Origin: Dysgonamonadaceae bacterium | Lineage (GTDB): Bacteria; Bacteroidota; Bacteroidia; Bacteroidales; Azobacteroidaceae | NCBI GenBank assembly: GCA_031258895.1 | Contig: JAIRMF010000129.1 | Span: 1 to 5,652, forward strand | DNA length: 5,652 nucleotides | Direction: 5' to 3' | Shown here: positions 5,592-5,652 of the stretch, one piece after another | How positions within the stretch are numbered: the first letter of the stretch is position 1 | How the letters are laid out: each line of letters opens with the position of its first letter | Made by a program: the position numbers and the translations under genes | Notes under the pieces: model-generated | What the model saw: the letters and a program-made list of their open reading frames with translations, nothing else | Told to the model about the DNA's origin: nothing | The model's database searches: none

Positions 5592-5632
5592 TTTGCCCTT
5601 TTTATGATTTTATTCAACAAAAAATAATTACA

Positions 5633-5652
5633 ATGAAACAGACATTCTTTTT
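5633..5652 (+). CDS. Possible start of an exported protein (partial)
   Basis: ATG at 5633 opens MKQTFF, and the frame runs into the window edge after 20 nt. A basic residue followed by phenylalanines is typical of a signal peptide start, and the preceding sequence is A-rich (AAAAAATAATTACA), as usual for Bacteroidetes leaders. Six codons are too few to be sure that this is a gene, and no function can be given. Confidence 0.45.

Larger units (their letters stand above)
5199..5632. other. Gene-free spacer with dyads and a short tandem array
   Basis: These 434 bases hold no protein gene that can be supported. They start AT-rich (5199-5296, including an AC dinucleotide run at 5281-5290), then turn GC-rich. 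Contents are a 7-bp inverted repeat, a GC-rich stem-loop, a second 7-bp inverted repeat, the 21-bp array and a strong hairpin, listed separately. No terminator with a clear T-tract directly follows the tRNA. No TAnnTTTG promoter was found for the gene starting at 5633; TATGCTTTG at 5587-5595 has one base too many. Confidence 0.6.

Noticed and set aside
5369..5627. Small overlapping open frames on both strands with LRSAEHV or LLSTCSA repeats
   Set aside because: They arise because a 21-bp repeat without stops is open in both directions. Neither has a promoter, a ribosome site or conserved-looking flanks.

Overview
The window looks like chromosomal DNA of a member of the Bacteroidota, most likely order Bacteroidales. 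Promoter-like sites follow the Bacteroides pattern (TTTG or TTG near -33, TAnnTTTG near -7). Leaders are A-rich without strong Shine-Dalgarno sites. A Bacteroidetes-style lipoprotein phosphatase and a bacterial GlnRS are present. The genus cannot be fixed from the sequence alone.

Layout from left to right. Positions 1-77 (minus strand) hold the first codons of an exported protein that runs off the left edge. It is divergent from a complete lipoprotein alkaline phosphatase gene (194-1873, plus). The phosphatase converges on a tetratricopeptide-repeat gene (2206-3309, minus). The gap between them is filled by a degenerate tandem array of seven units of about 42 bp. Upstream of the TPR gene, on the same strand and only 6 bp away, is glnS (3316-5031, minus), so glnS-TPR is probably one operon. 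A tRNA-Gln(CTG) gene (5128-5198, plus) is divergent from glnS, and the two promoters interleave in about 50 bp. The enzyme and one of its substrates are therefore read from a shared control region.

The right end (5199-5632) has no supported protein gene. It holds several inverted repeats, a GC-rich stem-loop, a tandem array of 21-bp units each containing a near-palindrome, and a 10-bp hairpin followed by a T-rich tract. A new exported-looking gene begins at 5633 and leaves the window.

No defence system, mobile element or CRISPR array is visible. The core genes are housekeeping (glutamine charging, phosphate scavenging). The parts that deserve attention are the non-coding ones: the shared glnS/tRNA-Gln promoter region, the two different tandem arrays, and the structured spacer before the right-hand gene.
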